Part shown: positions 6,803-8,464 of the stretch, piece after piece
Layout: the number at the start of each line of letters is the position of its first letter
How positions within the stretch are numbered: position 1 is the stretch's first letter
Source of the DNA: a bacterium
GTDB taxonomy: Bacteria > B130-G9
Length of the DNA: 8,464 nucleotides
Assembly: GCA_021160245.1 (NCBI GenBank)
Contig: JAGHCW010000002.1
Location: forward strand, 1-8,464
Direction: 5' to 3'
Made by a program: the position numbers and the translations under genes
Notes under the pieces: model-generated
Told to the model about the DNA's origin: nothing
The model's database searches: none
What the model saw: the letters and a program-made list of their open reading frames with translations, nothing else

Positions 6803-7057
6803 GCCGGTTCATGGAGTCCCGTATCCAGAATACGCTCCCTTTGTGCAGATTATTTGCACTTATGACCACATATTTACCCTTAGTTACCCATATTTGTGCA
6901 CCCCCAAAGCACCAGACTATTACGCGGCTACTACGATTGATAGAGAGCAATCTCGCGCAATTTGGATTTGAGTCGTAAGCCCCTATTATTTCTAATATGA
7001 TCGGCTATTATCCTCGATATGCCGGGTTTGCCGGAGATTGCTGTGAACGCTCATATT
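6803..7057. other. Non-coding AT-rich stretch before the epimerase gene
   Basis: No credible gene is seen on either strand. The stretch contains GTGCA/TGCAC arms with a 7-nt loop (6843-6859), a second copy of TTTGTGCA (6840-6847 and 6893-6900), and two TTACCC copies 10 bp apart (6874-6879, 6884-6889). Their roles are unknown. The possible epimerase promoter lies at its right end. Confidence 0.5.
6968..6996 (+). promoter_or_regulatory. Possible promoter of the epimerase gene
   Basis: TTGAGT (6968-6973) and TCTAAT (6991-6996) are separated by exactly 17 bp, about 70 bp upstream of the ATG. Overlapping TATTAT-like hexamers nearby offer alternative -10 boxes, so the exact site is uncertain. Confidence 0.4.
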
Positions 7058-7061
7058 GGAG
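7058..7061 (+). promoter_or_regulatory. Shine-Dalgarno of the epimerase gene
   Basis: GGAG with a 6-nt spacer to the ATG at 7068. The same ATG begins the Rossmann motif at the expected place, so the start is well supported. Confidence 0.65.
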
Positions 7062-7067
7062 TAGAAG

Positions 7068-7991
7068 ATGAAAGTTTTAGTAACCGGTGGTGCGGGATTT
7101 ATCGCGTCGCACTTAGTTGACAGGTTGATTGCAGACGGGCATTCGGTTGCGGTTATCGATGATCTCTCGACGGGCTTTAGGGGGAACATCAATCCCAAGG
7201 CGACGTTTTATGAAATGGACATTCGGGACAAGGCGATCTCCGAGGTGTTCGCCAAGGAGCGGCCAGATATGGTCGATCATCACGCGGCGCAAATGGCGGT
7301 CATAAAGTCCGTCTCAGAACCACAATTCGACGCCGACGTCAATATCGGTGGCTCGCTCAATATTATCCTCAACTGCCTCAAATACAAAGTCAAGAAGCTC
7401 GTCTATATCTCGACCGGCGGCGCCGTCTATGGCGAGCCTCAGTATCTGCCCGTCGATGAGAAGCATTCCATAAATCCGATCTCACAGTACGGCATCTCAA
7501 AGCACACGGTTGAGCACTACTTGTTTCTCTACAACCTGACGGATGGGCTGAAATACACCGCGCTGCGATACCCTAATGTCTATGGCCCGAGGCAGTATCC
7601 ATTCGGCGAGGCGGGCGTTACGGCGATCTTCTCGGCCAAGATGTTGAAGGGCGAGACAGTAACCATCTTTGGCGATGGTGAGCAGCTGCGCGATTATGTC
7701 TATGTCGGGGACATTGTTGAGGCGAACATTCTTGCGATGACGAATCCGGCGTCGGACAACGAGATCATCAACATCGGCTCTGCAAGAGGTTCCTCGGTCA
7801 ACGAGATATTTCGAATAATCAAGGAGGCGACAGGCTTTGGCGGCGAGCCAATATACGCTCCCGCGCGCAAGGGCGAGGTCTATAAAATCTACATCTCCGC
7901 CGCCAAAGCGAAGAAACTCGTCGGTTGGGAGCCAAAAGTCTCGTTCGAGGAAGGCCTAAAGCGGCTGGTCGAGTATCAACGCAGCAAATGA
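7068..7991 (+). CDS. NAD-dependent epimerase/dehydratase, extended SDR (UDP-glucose 4-epimerase-like)
   Basis: 307 residues, normal for GalE-like extended SDRs (about 300-340). It opens at once with the Rossmann strand and dinucleotide motif TGGAGFIASHL; the third glycine of GxxGxxG is Ala13. D31-D32 end beta-2 and favour NAD over NADP. The HHAAQ block (71-75) is a variant of the common D-H-x-A-A. The active site is STGGAVYG (115-122) with the YxxxK pair Y141/K145. The loops NVYGPRQ (170s) and QLRDYVYVGDI (210s) are typical of nucleotide-sugar epimerases. It likely interconverts hexose epimers (for example UDP-Glc/UDP-Gal) in the cytoplasm for cell-surface polysaccharide synthesis. GalE, a UDP-glucuronate or GlcNAc epimerase, or a dTDP-sugar dehydratase relative cannot be separated from sequence alone. 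It stands alone on this strand, with a convergent gene downstream, so it gives no pathway context here. Confidence 0.9.
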   Translation: MKVLVTGGAGFIASHLVDRLIADGHSVAVIDDLSTGFRGNINPKATFYEMDIRDKAISEVFAKERPDMVDHHAAQMAVIKSVSEPQFDADVNIGGSLNIILNCLKYKVKKLVYISTGGAVYGEPQYLPVDEKHSINPISQYGISKHTVEHYLFLYNLTDGLKYTALRYPNVYGPRQYPFGEAGVTAIFSAKMLKGETVTIFGDGEQLRDYVYVGDIVEANILAMTNPASDNEIINIGSARGSSVNEIFRIIKEATGFGGEPIYAPARKGEVYKIYISAAKAKKLVGWEPKVSFEEGLKRLVEYQRSK

Positions 7992-8011
7992 TGCCATAGC
8001 GGCGCGTTCTC

Positions 8012-8061
8012 AGACCTGCCTGTCGTGGTTCGTCGCTCGCGGCTCGCGTAAGGGCAGGTCT
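8012..8061 (+). repeat. Inverted repeat in the convergent intergenic spacer
   Basis: Perfect 9-bp arms AGACCTGCC (8012-8020) and GGCAGGTCT (8053-8061) enclose a 32-nt loop holding a tandem 7-bp repeat, GCTCGCG twice (8035-8048). It lies 20 bp after the epimerase stop, between convergent genes. It could act as a two-way terminator, but no T-run follows either arm and the loop is long for an intrinsic terminator. A small dispersed repeat is the alternative. Confidence 0.5.
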
Positions 8062-8210
8062 CCCGTACCCGCTCTCTCTTAATTGTCGGCCGAGCTGCGC
8101 GTCGACCTCTTGATCCTCATCCTGCTTGTTCTTCTATCTACCTATTGAAAAACGGGGTGTTTTCGTGATCTTCGATTCGTCCTATTGGTCGCTTTCTCCG
8201 AACAGCGAAT
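8062..8210. other. Remainder of convergent spacer
   Basis: No gene is seen. On the minus strand, just downstream of the Ig-like gene, AAAAC-ACCCC-GTTTT followed by T (about 8145-8161) is a weak hairpin with a short T-run. It may contribute to termination of that gene but is too weak to call. Confidence 0.35.
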
Positions 8211-8464
8211 CTATCTAATCTTGAAATACGGGTACCTGGCGCTTGAGTTTCCTGACTTGTCGAAGGCGACAATTTCGAGCGTGATGGCGCCCGATTGCAC
8301 ACCGGCCGGCATAGGCGTTTGGAATGTCCAGACACCGTCGCCTGCGTGATCATCGCCCTCTGCGCCGTCGTCATGTAGGAAGAAGCCCGTCGCAAGGCCG
8401 CCCTCCAGGAAGAGCTCAACGCGGTCGATATCTGATAAGCCATCCGGATCGCTCACATACGCGA
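8211..8464 (-). CDS. C-terminal part of a secreted or surface protein with an Ig-like domain (5' end beyond window)
   Basis: 83 residues up to the TAG stop are visible; the frame is open through the right edge, so the true start lies outside and the GTG near 8456 is only an internal Val codon. The sequence is one beta-sandwich-like domain: SDPDGLSDIDRVELFLEGG, then FLHDDGAEGDDHAGDGVWTF, then ITLEIVAFDKSGNSS, ending YPYFKIR. The DDG...GD...AGDGVxTF core followed by V-x-A-x-D-x-x-GN is a repeated theme in large bacterial extracellular proteins with Ig-like or choice-of-anchor X-like domains, where the acidic loop may bind calcium. No sorting signal follows, so this domain seems to close the protein. 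The role of the whole protein cannot be judged from this end. Confidence 0.75.
   Translation of the reverse strand, partial: AYVSDPDGLSDIDRVELFLEGGLATGFFLHDDGAEGDDHAGDGVWTFQTPMPAGVQSGAITLEIVAFDKSGNSSARYPYFKIR

Noticed and set aside
6793-6978. 61-codon plus-strand open frame
   Set aside because: It overlaps the end of the relic gene and AT-rich spacer, has no good ribosome site and no recognisable pattern.
6992-7198. 68-codon minus-strand open frame opposite the epimerase start
   Set aside because: It covers the promoter and Rossmann start of a well-supported gene and shows no family features.
8145-8161. Weak hairpin with T-run as an intrinsic terminator for the Ig-like gene
   Set aside because: The stem is only five mostly A-T pairs with a mismatch beyond, too unstable to call as a terminator.
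8138-8443. 101-codon minus-strand open frame overlapping the Ig-like gene
   Set aside because: The other frame has the clear DDG/AGDGVWTF domain pattern. This one is Arg/Ser-rich and unstructured, so it is a shadow.
1-8464. CRISPR array, tRNA/rRNA genes, insertion sequence or defence-gene signature
   Set aside because: No regularly spaced repeats, no cloverleaf or rRNA-like sequence, and no transposase, integrase or terminal repeats were seen on either strand.

Overview
The window reads as chromosomal DNA of a Gram-negative (diderm) bacterium. It carries an outer-membrane TolC-type protein, a periplasmic adaptor and an RND inner-membrane pump, Shine-Dalgarno sites are strong, and an E. coli-like -35/-10 promoter is visible. 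GC content is moderate. Nothing here fixes the phylum; the mix of genes suggests an uncultured environmental lineage, but that is an impression only.

Left three quarters (1-6420, minus strand): one tightly packed efflux operon, transcribed right to left. The order is an ArsR-type repressor, a TolC-like outer-membrane factor, a membrane-fusion adaptor, an RND permease, and a small P-II-like protein cut by the left edge. A consensus-like promoter with an inverted repeat in its spacer lies directly in front of the repressor gene. It is so close to the first ATG that the transcript would be nearly leaderless. The last two junctions are 11 and 10 nt, with the Shine-Dalgarno of each gene overlapping the stop of the gene before it. 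The simplest reading is an autoregulated tripartite exporter whose activity may be tuned by a P-II-like signalling protein of the PII-NG type. The substrate cannot be told from the sequence.

Middle (about 6420-7067): no intact gene. It holds a decayed DUF2846-like gene on the plus strand, split by an in-frame stop, a frameshift and an apparent deletion, followed by AT-rich DNA with a possible promoter for the next gene.

Right (7068-8464): a complete plus-strand NAD-dependent sugar-nucleotide epimerase/dehydratase (extended SDR, GalE-like). A convergent spacer of about 220 bp follows, containing a 9-bp perfect inverted repeat. The window ends in the C-terminal part of a minus-strand secreted or surface Ig-like protein that enters from beyond the right edge.
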